A stretch of DNA of 64,000 nt from Henriciella marina DSM 19595 (GTDB lineage: Bacteria; Pseudomonadota; Alphaproteobacteria; Caulobacterales; Hyphomonadaceae), in NCBI RefSeq assembly GCF_000376805.1, contig NZ_AQXT01000002.1:248001-312000 (forward strand). Reading direction: 5' to 3'. The notes beneath the pieces were generated by a model. The model ran no database searches, had not been told where the DNA came from, and worked only from the letters and a program-made list of their open reading frames with translations. Within the stretch, counting starts at the first letter, position 1. Each line of letters starts with the position of its first letter. Below are positions 1 to 9,131 of this stretch, in pieces. The position numbers and the translations under genes were made by a program.

Positions 1-474
1 GTCCATGGCGCGGTGATGGGCGGCGGGGCAGGTCTGGTTGCGGCCTGCGATATCGCTGTTGCGATGAAAGAAACCAAGTTCCGCTTCTCGGAGGTTCGCC
101 TTGGTCTGACCCCTGCAACCATCAGCCCTTTCGTCATCTCGGCCATCGGCCCGCGTTGGGCCAAGGCGCTGTTCGTGTCCGCTGAAAGCTTCGATGCGAC
201 CTTTGCTGAACGTATCGGGCTTGTTCAGTACGTGGTCGAGACTGATCAGGGTCTTCTGGAAATGGAAGAGTATCTGGCCGATCTTGCGAGCAAGGCTGCG
301 CCGGGTGCAATCGCCGACAGCAAGAAGCTCGTGCTCGACTTTGCCGCCGTGGAGTTTGATCAGTCGCTCAGCCATGAGACGGCCAAACGGATTGCAGCAC
401 GCCGGGCCAGCGATGAGGGAAAGGAGGGTCTCTCGGCCTTCCTCGAAAAACGCAAAGCCAGCTGGGCCGAATAG
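1..474 (+). CDS. Enoyl-CoA hydratase/isomerase, likely methylglutaconyl-CoA hydratase (5' truncated)
   Basis: Only the last 157 codons are present; the reading frame is open from base 1. The glycine-rich oxyanion segment GAVMGGGAGLVAACDIAVA and the downstream SEVRLGLTPATISPF block place it in the crotonase superfamily. Family knowledge: SEVRLGL-PATISP is characteristic of 3-methylglutaconyl-CoA hydratases (LiuC/AuH), which hydrate 3-methylglutaconyl-CoA to HMG-CoA in leucine degradation. The biotin-containing carboxylase subunit at 1420, which would act one step earlier, supports this. The substrate is an inference; another short-chain enoyl-CoA hydratase is possible. Confidence 0.85.
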   Translation, partial: VHGAVMGGGAGLVAACDIAVAMKETKFRFSEVRLGLTPATISPFVISAIGPRWAKALFVSAESFDATFAERIGLVQYVVETDQGLLEMEEYLADLASKAAPGAIADSKKLVLDFAAVEFDQSLSHETAKRIAARRASDEGKEGLSAFLEKRKASWAE

Positions 475-572
475 GCGCCCGGCCCATGCGGCCGCGAAAA
501 GACCGCCTGGAACCTGATGATTGCCGCGCGCTTGCCTTGTGAGCGCCGAGTTTGCCCGTGAGATAACCCACC

Positions 573-1454
573 ATGTGGACACGCGCGCGGTGGCAGGACT
601 GGCTTACAGATCAGCGGGAGGCGCTCAGGTGCCGAACGGTGCACGGGGCGTGGTCGTCTGCGCTGTTCGAATTTCTGAGCTTTGGCATCAAGCAGGGCTG
701 GGCGTGTATCTTTGGCGGCCTCCTGCTGGGCCTGATCCTGCTGACGCATCTCTACTATCCGGATGGCGCGTCTCTCAGCCGGTATGACTTTCTGGTCCTT
801 GCCGCGGTTCTGATCCAGATCGTCCTGATCGCGACAGGTCTCGAAAGCCTTGAAGAGGCGAGGGTCATCCTCGCCTTCCACATCGTCGGCACTGCGATGG
901 AGATATTCAAGACGGGCGCTGGCAGCTGGATTTATCCGGAAGAGAATCTGCTCCGCATCGCCGGGGTACCGCTTTTCTCAGGGTTCATGTACGCCGCTGT
1001 CGGCAGCTATATTGCGCGCGTCTGGCGGATCTTCGAGTTCAAGTTCGACCGGTTCCCGCCGCTCTGGCTGCAGGCGCTGCTGGCAACCGCGATCTATGTG
1101 AATTTCTTCGCGCACCATTTCATGATCGATATCCGCATTGGCCTGTTTGTCGCGACCGTCCTGATATATGGACGGTGTGTCGTCTGGTTTCGGGCGGATC
1201 AGACTTACAGGCCGATGCCGCTCGTTATCGGATTTGGTCTGGTTGCACTTTTTATCTGGTTTGCCGAGAATATTGGAACACTTGCGCGGGCCTGGACCTA
1301 TCCGGGGCAGGAGTCAGCCTGGAAACTTGTTTCTCCGGCAAAATTCGGCTCTTGGTACCTGCTGATGATCATAAGTTTCGTGCTGGTGGCCCTGATCCAC
1401 CGGCACCGGAAAGGACACGATGCTGAAAAGCCTGCTGATCGCGAACCGGGGTGA
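573..1454 (+). CDS. DUF817 family integral membrane protein
   Basis: A 293-residue polytopic membrane protein with about eight hydrophobic segments beginning near residue 37. The block GAGSWIYPEENLLRIAGVPL, followed by FSGFMYAAVGSYIARVWR, matches the conserved core of DUF817 proteins, whose function is not established. It starts at the ATG at 573. Its last 35 bases overlap the start of the carboxylase gene at 1420, so the two are probably translationally coupled. The link to leucine catabolism is positional only. Confidence 0.8.
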   Translation: MWTRARWQDWLTDQREALRCRTVHGAWSSALFEFLSFGIKQGWACIFGGLLLGLILLTHLYYPDGASLSRYDFLVLAAVLIQIVLIATGLESLEEARVILAFHIVGTAMEIFKTGAGSWIYPEENLLRIAGVPLFSGFMYAAVGSYIARVWRIFEFKFDRFPPLWLQALLATAIYVNFFAHHFMIDIRIGLFVATVLIYGRCVVWFRADQTYRPMPLVIGFGLVALFIWFAENIGTLARAWTYPGQESAWKLVSPAKFGSWYLLMIISFVLVALIHRHRKGHDAEKPADREPG

Positions 1455-3357
1455 AATTGCCTGCCGGATCATCGAGACCTGCAAACGTCTCGGCGTGCGC
1501 ACGATTGCCGTCTATTCCGATGCCGATGTCTATGCGCGCCATGTCGCCATGGCTGACGAAGCTGTCCATATCGGCGCTGCGCCGGCCGCAGAGAGCTACC
1601 TTCAGGGCGACCGCATCATCGAGGCCGCCCGGAAAACGGGCGCCGAGGGAATACATCCCGGCTATGGCTTCCTGTCAGAAAATGCTGATTTCGCCGAGGG
1701 CGTCGCCCGGGCAGGCCTGATCTGGGTCGGGCCAAAGGCTGAGACGATTCGCTCCATGGGCCTCAAGGACGAAGCCAAGCGCATTGCAGAAGATGCCGGC
1801 GTTCCGGTCCTGCCCGGCTATCGCGGCGAGGCGCAGGACGCCCCGACGCTTGAAACCGAAGCCGAGCGGATCGGCTATCCGATCCTGATCAAGGCGGTCG
1901 CAGGTGGCGGTGGTCGCGGCATTCGTCTCGTGTCGAAGAAAAGCGACCTTGCCGGAGAGCTTGAAAGCGCCGTGCGTGAGGCGAAATCCTCATTCGGCGA
2001 CGGCCGGGTCATGCTCGAAAAACTGGTCGAGCAGCCCCGCCATATCGAGGTTCAGGTGTTCGGCGACAGCCATGGCAATGGCGTCCACCTCTATGAGCGC
2101 GATTGCTCGCTCCAGCGCCGCCGCCAGAAAGTGGTCGAGGAAGCGCCAGCCCCGGGCATGCCTGAGGATGTGCGCGCAGCCATGACGGGCGCGGCTGTCG
2201 ATCTCGCCAAGGCCGTCGGGTATGAAGGCGCTGGAACGGTCGAGTTCATCGTCCATGGCGCCAAACCGCTTTCCACCGACACCTTCTTTTTCCTCGAGAT
2301 GAATACAAGGCTTCAGGTCGAGCATCCTGTCACGGAGCTGATCACCGGCACCGATCTTGTCGAATGGCAATTGCGCGTGGCCTCTGGCGAGAAACTGCCG
2401 CTGGAACAGGGCGATATCCCGCTTTACGGACACGCGATCGAGGCCCGCATCTGCGCCGAAGACCCCGCCGATAATTTCCGGCCCGGGGCAGGGCGGCTCT
2501 ATGCGTTCAGCCTCGGCGACGTCGAACGGCTATCGGAAATGCGCGGCAATACATCAGAGGACATGTTCGACGAGGACTCGACCATTTATCGTCTGGATAC
2601 GGGCTTCGGCGCTGGAGATACGGTGCCAGCCGTCTACGATTCCATGATCGCAAAGGCGATCGTGAAAAGCTGGGACAGGGAAAGCGCGATTGATGCGCTG
2701 TCTGAAAGCCTCGGCGAAAGCATCATTGCCGGCATCCCGAGCAATATCGGATTTCTCAAACGTTGCCTTGATCATGGCGTCTTCCGCGATGGCGAGCACC
2801 ATGTGAACTGGATCGCTGACGAGATCGACGCGCTGACACAGCCAAAAAGCGATGTGCGTGAGGCCGCTGGCAGGCTGGTCGCGCACGCGCTGATGACCCC
2901 TGCCGACACCGGCCCGTTTGATCAGCGCGACGGCTGGCGGATGAATGCATCGCCGCGTCGCTCGATGCGCCTGAAACTCGATGGTGAGATTGGCGATTTC
3001 GAGCCTGACGCCGAAAACCTTCCGGCGGTATGGCCTGTTATATCCATCACCGAGCAACGGTTCGCTGTGGCCGTGGACGGCGACACGGTGCTGGTCGATA
3101 TTCCAGACTATGAGGCCGAAGCCGAAGCCCTCGCCGGCGGTGACAAGGTGTCGGCGCCAATGCCGGGCAAGGTCATCGACATGCGCGTGAAGGCGGGCGA
3201 CGAGGTCACCAAGGATCAGGTGCTGGCGGTGATGGAAGCCATGAAAATGGAACACAGCCTCAAGGCACCGCGAGACGGCGTCGTCAAATCCGTCGGAGCT
3301 GAGATTGGCGAGCAGGTCGCCGAAGGCATTGTTCTGGTCGAGCTGGAAGAAATCTAG
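1420..3357 (+). CDS. Biotin-dependent acyl-CoA carboxylase alpha subunit, probably methylcrotonyl-CoA carboxylase
   Basis: A 645-residue protein with an N-terminal biotin carboxylase domain (LIANRGEIACRI near residue 5, ATP-grasp glycine loop AGGGGRGIRLV, then EMNTRLQVEHPVTE) and a C-terminal biotinyl domain with AMKM, the biotinylated lysine being about residue 609. It carboxylates biotin with ATP and bicarbonate and works with a carboxyltransferase beta subunit, which would lie outside the window. Methylcrotonyl-CoA is favoured over propionyl- or acetyl-CoA because of the LiuC-like gene at the left edge; this is inference. GGAAAGGA lies just before the ATG at 1420. The start overlaps the DUF817 gene by 35 bases. 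Confidence 0.88.
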   Translation: MLKSLLIANRGEIACRIIETCKRLGVRTIAVYSDADVYARHVAMADEAVHIGAAPAAESYLQGDRIIEAARKTGAEGIHPGYGFLSENADFAEGVARAGLIWVGPKAETIRSMGLKDEAKRIAEDAGVPVLPGYRGEAQDAPTLETEAERIGYPILIKAVAGGGGRGIRLVSKKSDLAGELESAVREAKSSFGDGRVMLEKLVEQPRHIEVQVFGDSHGNGVHLYERDCSLQRRRQKVVEEAPAPGMPEDVRAAMTGAAVDLAKAVGYEGAGTVEFIVHGAKPLSTDTFFFLEMNTRLQVEHPVTELITGTDLVEWQLRVASGEKLPLEQGDIPLYGHAIEARICAEDPADNFRPGAGRLYAFSLGDVERLSEMRGNTSEDMFDEDSTIYRLDTGFGAGDTVPAVYDSMIAKAIVKSWDRESAIDALSESLGESIIAGIPSNIGFLKRCLDHGVFRDGEHHVNWIADEIDALTQPKSDVREAAGRLVAHALMTPADTGPFDQRDGWRMNASPRRSMRLKLDGEIGDFEPDAENLPAVWPVISITEQRFAVAVDGDTVLVDIPDYEAEAEALAGGDKVSAPMPGKVIDMRVKAGDEVTKDQVLAVMEAMKMEHSLKAPRDGVVKSVGAEIGEQVAEGIVLVELEEI

Positions 3358-3426
3358 CCACCGAATTGCTGTTGGAATGGCAGGAAGGGACTGGCCCCGC
3401 GCCGCGCCAGCGTTAAATTCCAGGAC

Positions 3427-3843
3427 GTGAGCCTGAACATCCTGAAACTCTGCGTCGGCGCCGAAGATATCGGTGATCTGGAAACGTGGCAGAAGCGCCT
3501 GATGCGCACGCACAAGCAGCCCGTGCACCACACCCGCATGGTGCCGAAGCGCATTGATGAGCTGCTGGATGGCGGCTCGATCTACTGGGTCATCAAAGGC
3601 CTGATACAGGTGCGCCAGCCGTTCACCGACATTCGTGTGGTCGCTGATCGCAATGGCCGCAAAGCTTGCGAGTTTGTGCTCGATCCCGAATTGATCACCG
3701 TCGACCCCACGCCCAAGCGTCCCTTTCAGGGCTGGCGCTATCTCAAACCGGCTGAATCCCCTTCAGACATCGGATCTAAGGGCAAGTCCGACAATATCCC
3801 GCCCGCGCTCCACGCCAAGCTCAAAGAGGCGATGGTCTGGTAG
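3427..3843 (+). CDS. DUF1489 family protein
   Basis: A 138-residue soluble protein with the DUF1489 pattern: LNILKLCVGAEDI at the start, W-K..PVHHTRMVPKR in the middle and FQGWRYLKP-DAP-like text towards the end. This family is common in alphaproteobacteria and its function is unknown. It begins with GTG at 3427; no ATG or TTG occurs in frame between it and the preceding gene's stop, 69 bases upstream. It probably follows the carboxylase gene in one transcript and converges on clpA. Confidence 0.85.
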   Translation: MSLNILKLCVGAEDIGDLETWQKRLMRTHKQPVHHTRMVPKRIDELLDGGSIYWVIKGLIQVRQPFTDIRVVADRNGRKACEFVLDPELITVDPTPKRPFQGWRYLKPAESPSDIGSKGKSDNIPPALHAKLKEAMVW

Positions 3844-4138
3844 ATCTGCCGCGACGCTCAACTTGGCGTGACCGCGCCGGGCAATAGTTTAGTCGCTCAG
3901 CGCCTCGGCGGCCGCGTTTTCTGTGACACGAAATCATGGGTCGGAGCGCCGTGTCGGCGGCCGCAGCTTCAGCTGAAGGGGGGGCTGTCAGATCGGAAGA
4001 TCTAGAAGACGCGCCCGTAGAAATTGGCTACAGAGTGCGCCGCTAGCCGCAATAACGATAAGCGTTTGGGAGCTGATATTAGGGCATGCCAGCGGACGAG
4101 GCATAAATGGCTCGCCCGCTGGTCAAGTTCAGTAGGGA
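3844..4138. other. Convergent intergenic gap with one hairpin
   Basis: About 295 bases between the DUF1489 gene and clpA, which converge. No gene-like frame is seen. Apart from the hairpin listed at 4089-4122, nothing recognisable was found. Confidence 0.6.
4089..4122. terminator. Imperfect inverted repeat, possible terminator of clpSA or DUF1489
   Basis: CCAGCGGACGAG and CTCGCCCGCTGG form 12-base arms with one mismatch around a 10-base loop, 17 bases past the clpA stop codon. There is no T-tract on either strand, so intrinsic termination is not assured; it could instead protect the 3' end of the mRNA. Confidence 0.4.
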
Positions 4139-6466
4139 TCAGTCGACCTGCTCGGGCTTGCCGGGCTTTTTCTTCTTCGACTTCTTGCTCTTGTCCTCGA
4201 TGTATTCGAAGGCGAGCTTTTCTTCATCCTCGGCATCGACCGTGATCTTCACCGCGCCGCCCTTGGCGAGCTTGCCGAAGAGAAGCTCCTCAGCCATCGG
4301 TTTCTTCACGTGCTCCTGAATGGTGCGTGAGAGAGGCCGCGCGCCAAACTCTTCATCGAAGCCGCGCTCTGCGAGCCAGTCGCGGGCCTCGTCTGAAAGC
4401 TCGATCGTCACGTTGCGGTCTGCAAGCTGCACTTCGAGCTGAAGCACGAACTTCTCAACCACACGCTCGATAATCGCCGGTGTCAGACCGCCAAAAGTGA
4501 TCGTCGCATCGAGGCGGTTGCGGAATTCCGGCGTGAAGAGACGTTTGAGCGCCTCTTCCTGCTCGTCTTCCTTCTTGCCACGGCCAAAGCCGATGGAGTT
4601 TTTCGCCGCATCGGACGCACCGGCATTGGTGGTCATGATGAGGATGACATTGCGGAAGTCGACCTTGCGGCCGTTGGCATCCGTAAGCGTGCCATTGTCC
4701 ATCACCTGAAGCAGGATGTTGAACAGATCCATATGCGCCTTCTCGATCTCATCGAGGAGGAGAACGCAGTGGGGATGCTGCATCACGCCGTCAGTCAGAA
4801 GGCCGCCTTGGTCAAAACCAACGTAGCCCGGAGGCGCACCGATCAGGCGCGACACCGTATGACGTTCCATGTATTCGGACATGTCGAAGCGTAAAAGCTC
4901 AACGCCCATGATGGACGATAGCTGGCGGGCAACTTCGGTTTTGCCGACGCCGGTCGGGCCAGTGAACAGGTACGAGCCGATTGGCTTGTTCGGCTCACGA
5001 AGACCTGCACGCGACAGCTTGATCGCCGACGAGAGCGCTTCGATCGCCTGGTCCTGACCATAGACGACGCGGTTGAGATCGGACTGCAGGTTCTTGAGGG
5101 CGACGGCGTCGTCCTTGGTGACCTGTTTGGGGGGAATGCGGGCAATCTTCGCAATCACCGCTTCGATTTCCTTGGTGCCGATCTGCTTGCGGCGGCGGCT
5201 CTCAGGCACAAGCCACTGCGTTGCGCCGGCTTCGTCGATCACGTCGATGGCCTTGTCCGGCAGCATCCGGTCAGTGATGTAGCGGTCAGAAAGCTCGACC
5301 GCCGTCTTGATCGCATCATTGGTATAACGGATGCCATGAAAGTCTTCGAACGTCGGCTTCAGACCCGTCAGGATCTTGATCGCATCCGGCACACTTGGCT
5401 CGACCACATCAATCTTGCGGAAGCGGCGGGCAAGCGCGCGGTCCTTTTCGAAGTGCTGCTTGTACTCCTTGAAGGTCGTCGAGCCCATGCAGCGGACCTC
5501 GCCGCTCTGCAGCGCAGGCTTGAGAAGGTTCGAGGCGTCCATCGCGCCGCCGGACGTGGCCCCGGCACCGATAACGGTGTGGATCTCATCAATGAAGAGA
5601 ATGCCTTTTTCCTGTTCGGCGATTTCCTTCATGACCGCCTTCAGGCGCTCCTCGAAGTCACCGCGATAGCGCGTACCGGCCAGCAGGGCGCCCATGTCGA
5701 GCGACCAGATCACGGCATCGTCCAGAATTTCAGGAACTTCGCCGTCGACAATCTTCTTGGCGAGACCCTCAGCGATGGCGGTCTTGCCAACGCCGGGGTC
5801 GCCGACCAGCACAGGATTGTTCTTCGACCGGCGGCAGAGCACCTCGATGCAGCGTTCGACCTCAGCGTCGCGGCCGATCAGCGGGTCAACCTTGCCCTGC
5901 TTGGCCTTCTCATTCAGGTTCACGCAATAAGCTTCGAGGGCTTCCTTGGCGGGCCCCGGCTTTTGCTGCTGCTGGTGCTCGGTCTCTTCGGACCCGCGCG
6001 GGGTCGTCGAGCGTGACATGCCCGGCGATTTCGCAAGGCCGTGGGAGACGAAGTTGACCGCGTCATAGCGCGTCATGTCCTGCTCCTGCAGGAAGTAGGC
6101 GGCATGGCTTTCGCGTTCGGAAAAGATCGAGATCAGCACATTGGCGCCCGACACTTCATCGCGCCCAGAGCTTTCAACGTGCAGGATCGCGCGCTGGACC
6201 ACTCGCTGGAAGGCGGCGGTCGGCTGCACGGATGTGGCAGGACTGTCGGTAATGAGGCTGGAAAGTTCATCGTCAATATACTGGGCGAGCGACTGGCGCA
6301 GCTGTGCGATGTCTACCTTGCAGGCAGTCATCACTTCTACTGCGTCGGTATCCTCGGTCAGCGCCAGTAGCAGGTGCTCAAGCGTCGAATATTCGTGCGA
6401 GCGTTCACCAGCAAGGTTCAGCGCTTTTTCCAGGGCAGTTTCAAGACTGTCGGTCAGTGAGGGCAT
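4139..6466 (-). CDS. clpA: ATP-dependent Clp protease ATP-binding subunit ClpA
   Basis: A 775-residue AAA+ unfoldase. It has a Clp N-domain (about 1-145), a first nucleotide-binding domain with Walker A GDPGVGKT near 222-229 and Walker B ILFIDE, and a second with GPTGVGKT near 503-510. The loop NSIGFGRG near residue 640 corresponds to the IGL/F loop that docks on ClpP. It unfolds substrates delivered by ClpS and feeds them to ClpP. It starts at the ATG at 6466, six bases after clpS, so the two form one operon as in most proteobacteria. The C-terminal tail is lysine-rich (KSKKSKKKKPGKPEQVD). Confidence 0.97.
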   Translation of the reverse strand: MPSLTDSLETALEKALNLAGERSHEYSTLEHLLLALTEDTDAVEVMTACKVDIAQLRQSLAQYIDDELSSLITDSPATSVQPTAAFQRVVQRAILHVESSGRDEVSGANVLISIFSERESHAAYFLQEQDMTRYDAVNFVSHGLAKSPGMSRSTTPRGSEETEHQQQQKPGPAKEALEAYCVNLNEKAKQGKVDPLIGRDAEVERCIEVLCRRSKNNPVLVGDPGVGKTAIAEGLAKKIVDGEVPEILDDAVIWSLDMGALLAGTRYRGDFEERLKAVMKEIAEQEKGILFIDEIHTVIGAGATSGGAMDASNLLKPALQSGEVRCMGSTTFKEYKQHFEKDRALARRFRKIDVVEPSVPDAIKILTGLKPTFEDFHGIRYTNDAIKTAVELSDRYITDRMLPDKAIDVIDEAGATQWLVPESRRRKQIGTKEIEAVIAKIARIPPKQVTKDDAVALKNLQSDLNRVVYGQDQAIEALSSAIKLSRAGLREPNKPIGSYLFTGPTGVGKTEVARQLSSIMGVELLRFDMSEYMERHTVSRLIGAPPGYVGFDQGGLLTDGVMQHPHCVLLLDEIEKAHMDLFNILLQVMDNGTLTDANGRKVDFRNVILIMTTNAGASDAAKNSIGFGRGKKEDEQEEALKRLFTPEFRNRLDATITFGGLTPAIIERVVEKFVLQLEVQLADRNVTIELSDEARDWLAERGFDEEFGARPLSRTIQEHVKKPMAEELLFGKLAKGGAVKITVDAEDEEKLAFEYIEDKSKKSKKKKPGKPEQVD

Positions 6467-6472
6467 CTAGCT

Positions 6473-6850
6473 TTAATCCTCTTTTTCCATCGTGCATTGC
6501 AGAGGATGTTCGTTGCGCCGCGCCAGGTCCATGACCTGGGCAACTTTTGTTTCGGCGACCTCGAAAGTGTACACGCCGCAAACTCCTACGCCCTTCTGGT
6601 GCACGTGGAGCATAATACGAGTCGCCTGTTCCGGGCTCTTGTTGAAGAATTGCTCCAGAATGAAGACGACGAATTCCATCGGCGTATAGTCATCATTCAG
6701 CAGCAGCACCCGGTACATGCTCGGTTTTTTGGTCTTTACCCGCGTCTCCGTGACGACGCCTGTGCCGTCCTGATCATCCGTGCGGGCCGGGCCCGACGGA
6801 TCGTCCGGGTCAGCGAGTCTGGGTCTGAAATCTATTGCGGACATGGTCAT
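6473..6850 (-). CDS. clpS: ATP-dependent Clp protease adaptor ClpS
   Basis: A 125-residue protein with the ClpS core: [17 protein letters not shown], the helix [20 protein letters not shown], and [15 protein letters not shown]. The D and M residues of the N-degron pocket (NDDYTPMEF) and the H of HVHQKG are present. The family selects N-end-rule substrates for ClpA. The N-terminal 40 residues are acidic and likely disordered, as usual. It lies immediately upstream of clpA. Confidence 0.96.
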   Translation of the reverse strand: MTMSAIDFRPRLADPDDPSGPARTDDQDGTGVVTETRVKTKKPSMYRVLLLNDDYTPMEFVVFILEQFFNKSPEQATRIMLHVHQKGVGVCGVYTFEVAETKVAQVMDLARRNEHPLQCTMEKED

Positions 6851-6902
6851 GAGATAGGTTTGCTTGCTGGCATTTTCAGCCTGATACGTTCTGCTTCGCT
6901 GA

Positions 6903-7319
6903 TCAAGCTGTAGCTGCCGTATTTCGTTTCAACTGCGACAGAAGCGATTGAACGCGTTTCTGGTTCGCCTTGAAATCATATTTGCCGACCCGCGATCGAG
7001 AAAGGACCGCAAGCTCACTGGTTTGAGAACCGTCGTCGCTCGCGAACGCCCTGATGGCGATATCGTCCTTGAATTTCAGCAGCTTGGTTTTCGCGACCAC
7101 CGCGAGCTGCATGTTCTCTTCGTCAGTTTTGACCACCTCCCAATTATCCTGATCGGCAACCAGCATCTGCACGCGTTTGAAAAGTGCGGCGGCAGGTTCG
7201 CCAAAGACGGGTGATTTCTCATCAGCTTCGGCAGTGGATGACAGCGTCGATGGCAGGACGAGATAGGTGTTCGGCGTGGATGGCCGTTCAAGGGTTTCGA
7301 ATGAAACGATCTGGGTCAT
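6903..7319 (-). CDS. DUF1499 family protein
   Basis: A 138-residue protein. The conserved DUF1499 features are visible: an aromatic, acidic middle ([30 protein letters not shown]) and the C-terminal [21 protein letters not shown]. There is no signal peptide or membrane segment. The molecular role of the family is unknown. It lies upstream of clpS on the same strand with a 52-base gap, so co-transcription is possible. The start is the ATG at 7319. Confidence 0.8.
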   Translation of the reverse strand: MTQIVSFETLERPSTPNTYLVLPSTLSSTAEADEKSPVFGEPAAALFKRVQMLVADQDNWEVVKTDEENMQLAVVAKTKLLKFKDDIAIRAFASDDGSQTSELAVLSRSRVGKYDFKANQKRVQSLLSQLKRNTAATA

Positions 7320-7377
7320 ACAGGGAATATAGGTCGCGGCTTTGCTGCATGCACGGGGCTGGCTGCAGAGAGCACAA

Positions 7378-7410
7378 CGAAAAAGGCCGACTGTCGAAAC
7401 AGCCGGCCTT
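7378..7410 (-). terminator. Intrinsic terminator of the phasin gene
   Basis: On the minus strand, AAGGCCGGCTGT TTCG ACAGTCGGCCTT forms a GC-rich stem around a TTCG loop and is followed by a run of Ts. It lies 37 bases past the phasin stop codon. Confidence 0.8.
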
Positions 7411-7446
7411 CTGAAGTCAGTCCTGCCTGCGAAAGAGGCAAGCGAT

Positions 7447-7860
7447 TTAGGCGGCTTTCGCCTTGGAAGCTGCTTCCTTCGTCTCGGCAGTCGCCATCTG
7501 GGCGTAGCCAGCGAATGGCTGGAAGTAGTTATTCATTGCGGTGGTGTAGATGCCAGCCAGCTCGCTAAGGCCGTCCATGTGGGCCTTGACGCTGTTGCGC
7601 ATGAAGGTCGACTGGATTTCCATCGCCTCTTCCATCGTGGTGGCGCCAGCGAGTGTCTTGCCGGTTTCGACAGTCATGCTCATACGGTCTTGCGCTTGGC
7701 GCATGACAGCAGCACTTGCGTCCTGGAAGCTCTTGACGGAAGCTTTAGCGCTCTCCGAGCTGGCGGACATTGCGTCCTTGCCCATTTCGCCGAAAGGGAA
7801 TGCCTTTGCGAAAGTCTGGGGATCGAACGTTCCGAACATGTTGGTTTCAGTTTTAGCCAT
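7447..7860 (-). CDS. Phasin family protein (PHA granule-associated)
   Basis: A 137-residue, almost wholly helical amphipathic protein. The text KASVKSFQDASAAVMRQAQ and ETGKTLAGATTMEEAMEIQS followed by FMRNSVKAHMDG matches phasin_2-type proteins that coat polyhydroxyalkanoate granules. The tail is Ala/Lys-rich (ETKEAASKAKAA). The start at 7860 is chosen because a strong AAGGAGA precedes it; an in-frame extension upstream lacks such a site and would run through the operator at 7921-7935. It ends in an intrinsic terminator. Confidence 0.88.
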   Translation of the reverse strand: MAKTETNMFGTFDPQTFAKAFPFGEMGKDAMSASSESAKASVKSFQDASAAVMRQAQDRMSMTVETGKTLAGATTMEEAMEIQSTFMRNSVKAHMDGLSELAGIYTTAMNNYFQPFAGYAQMATAETKEAASKAKAA

Positions 7861-7920
7861 GAAGCAATCTCCTTCTATGACTTCAATATAGGCGAATCTC
7901 TTCGCGGTTGCAACATGTTT

Positions 7921-7935
7921 TTGTGCACCGCACAA
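7921..7935. promoter_or_regulatory. PhaR-like operator upstream of the phasin gene
   Basis: A perfect palindrome TTGTGC ACC GCACAA, centred about 68 bases before the phasin start. Its core is TGC-N3-GCA. Family knowledge: PhaR represses phasin genes at TGC/GCA-type palindromes in PHA-producing alphaproteobacteria. No phaR gene is in the window, so the assignment rests on motif and position. Confidence 0.6.
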
Positions 7936-7984
7936 TAATTACGCCTGGCAAGCGAATTGCAGGTTAACAAATCGCGTCACGCGG

Positions 7985-7999
7985 TTAACGACTGGCTAA
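7985..7999 (+). promoter_or_regulatory. CtrA-like box upstream of D,D-carboxypeptidase gene
   Basis: TTAA-CGACTGG-CTAA matches the CtrA consensus TTAA-N7-TTAA at seven of eight positions, about 75 bases before the gene at 8075. Another TTAAC lies nearby at 7963. One mismatch means chance occurrence is possible. Confidence 0.35.
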
Positions 8000-8074
8000 C
8001 TCATATAGAGCACTCTAGGTTCTGTCTCGGCGGTGGTCGGACGAAAAGCAGATTAGTAAATCGGGGAGTATTGA

Positions 8075-9055
8075 ATGAAACTGGGATTCGGTCGCCGGAC
8101 AGCAAATGCCCTGTTTGGCATGTTTGCCATAATCCTGATGATGTCCCCTGTGGCTCATGCGGAAAAATATGCGTCCATCGTTGTCGACGCTGACACGCAT
8201 GAAGTGCTGCATGCCCGCCACGCAGATGCGCCGCGTTATCCTGCTTCCCTGACCAAGGCGATGACCCTCTATATGGTCTTCGACGCGCTGAAGTCGGGGG
8301 AGATTACTCTTTCCGAACAGCTTCCGGTTTCGCGCAACGCGGCCGCCCAGCCGCCCTCAAACCTTCGCCTTGCTGCCGGGTCGACCATTTCGGTGCGCGA
8401 TGCCATCCGTGCGCTGGTGACGAAATCGGCAAATGACGTTGCCGTTGTGATCGCCGAGCGTCTCGGTAACTCGGAATCGCGCTTTGCCACGCTAATGACG
8501 GCAAAGGCCCGCTCGCTCGGCATGACCCGCACGACCTTCCGAAACGCATCCGGCCTGCCTGATGAGCGCCAGCTCTCGACCGCGCGCGACATGGCCGTTC
8601 TGGCAGAACGCCTGCTGGAAGATCATGCGGGCTACTATCACTACTTCTCCACTGATAGCTTCCAGTGGGGCTCCAGAAAGTTTCCGAACCACAACGCGCT
8701 CCTTGCGTCTGTCGAAGGCGTCGACGGGATCAAGACCGGCTATACGAGGGCCTCTGGCTTCAACCTGATGACGTCTGCGCGCCGCGATGGCCGCCGGGTG
8801 ATCGCCATCATGTTTGGTGGCTCGACGTCACGCTCGCGCAATGACCATGTCACCGACCTGATCGAGGCCGCCTTCAGCAGCTTCCAGACGCCCAAGCTCC
8901 CGGAGATGACGCTGGCGAATTACGCGATGTCTGCGCTGCAGGTGCCGGGCAATCCGGATGGGGCCGCCTTGCCCATGCTGAACGGGCAGGTCTTCGTGCC
9001 GGTGATTGGCGAGGGTGACGAAAGCGGCCCAGTCTCGGCCTCGACGTCCCGATAA
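8075..9055 (+). CDS. D-alanyl-D-alanine carboxypeptidase (serine peptidase S11, PBP5-like)
   Basis: A 326-residue periplasmic enzyme with a signal peptide (hydrophobic 10-25, cleavage near AHA-EK). All three penicillin-binding motifs are present: SLTK at 58-61 with the nucleophilic serine, SAN at 118-120 and KTG at 220-222. It trims the terminal D-Ala from peptidoglycan pentapeptides. The usual C-terminal beta-domain and amphipathic anchor of PBP5 are short or absent. It starts at the ATG at 8075 and is transcribed away from the phasin gene. Confidence 0.93.
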   Translation: MKLGFGRRTANALFGMFAIILMMSPVAHAEKYASIVVDADTHEVLHARHADAPRYPASLTKAMTLYMVFDALKSGEITLSEQLPVSRNAAAQPPSNLRLAAGSTISVRDAIRALVTKSANDVAVVIAERLGNSESRFATLMTAKARSLGMTRTTFRNASGLPDERQLSTARDMAVLAERLLEDHAGYYHYFSTDSFQWGSRKFPNHNALLASVEGVDGIKTGYTRASGFNLMTSARRDGRRVIAIMFGGSTSRSRNDHVTDLIEAAFSSFQTPKLPEMTLANYAMSALQVPGNPDGAALPMLNGQVFVPVIGEGDESGPVSASTSR

Positions 9056-9079
9056 TTCGCTTTTTAGGATCAACATATG

Positions 9080-9112
9080 CAAAAGGGCAGGTGCGCGCCT
9101 GCCCTTTTTTTG
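9080..9112. terminator. Intrinsic terminator, probably bidirectional
   Basis: AAAAGGGCAGG TGCGCG CCTGCCCTTTT with a T-run on the plus strand and an A-run on its other side, so it can end both the carboxypeptidase gene and the convergent mipZ gene. Confidence 0.85.
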
Positions 9113-9131
9113 TTTGGCGATGAAGCTGCTT

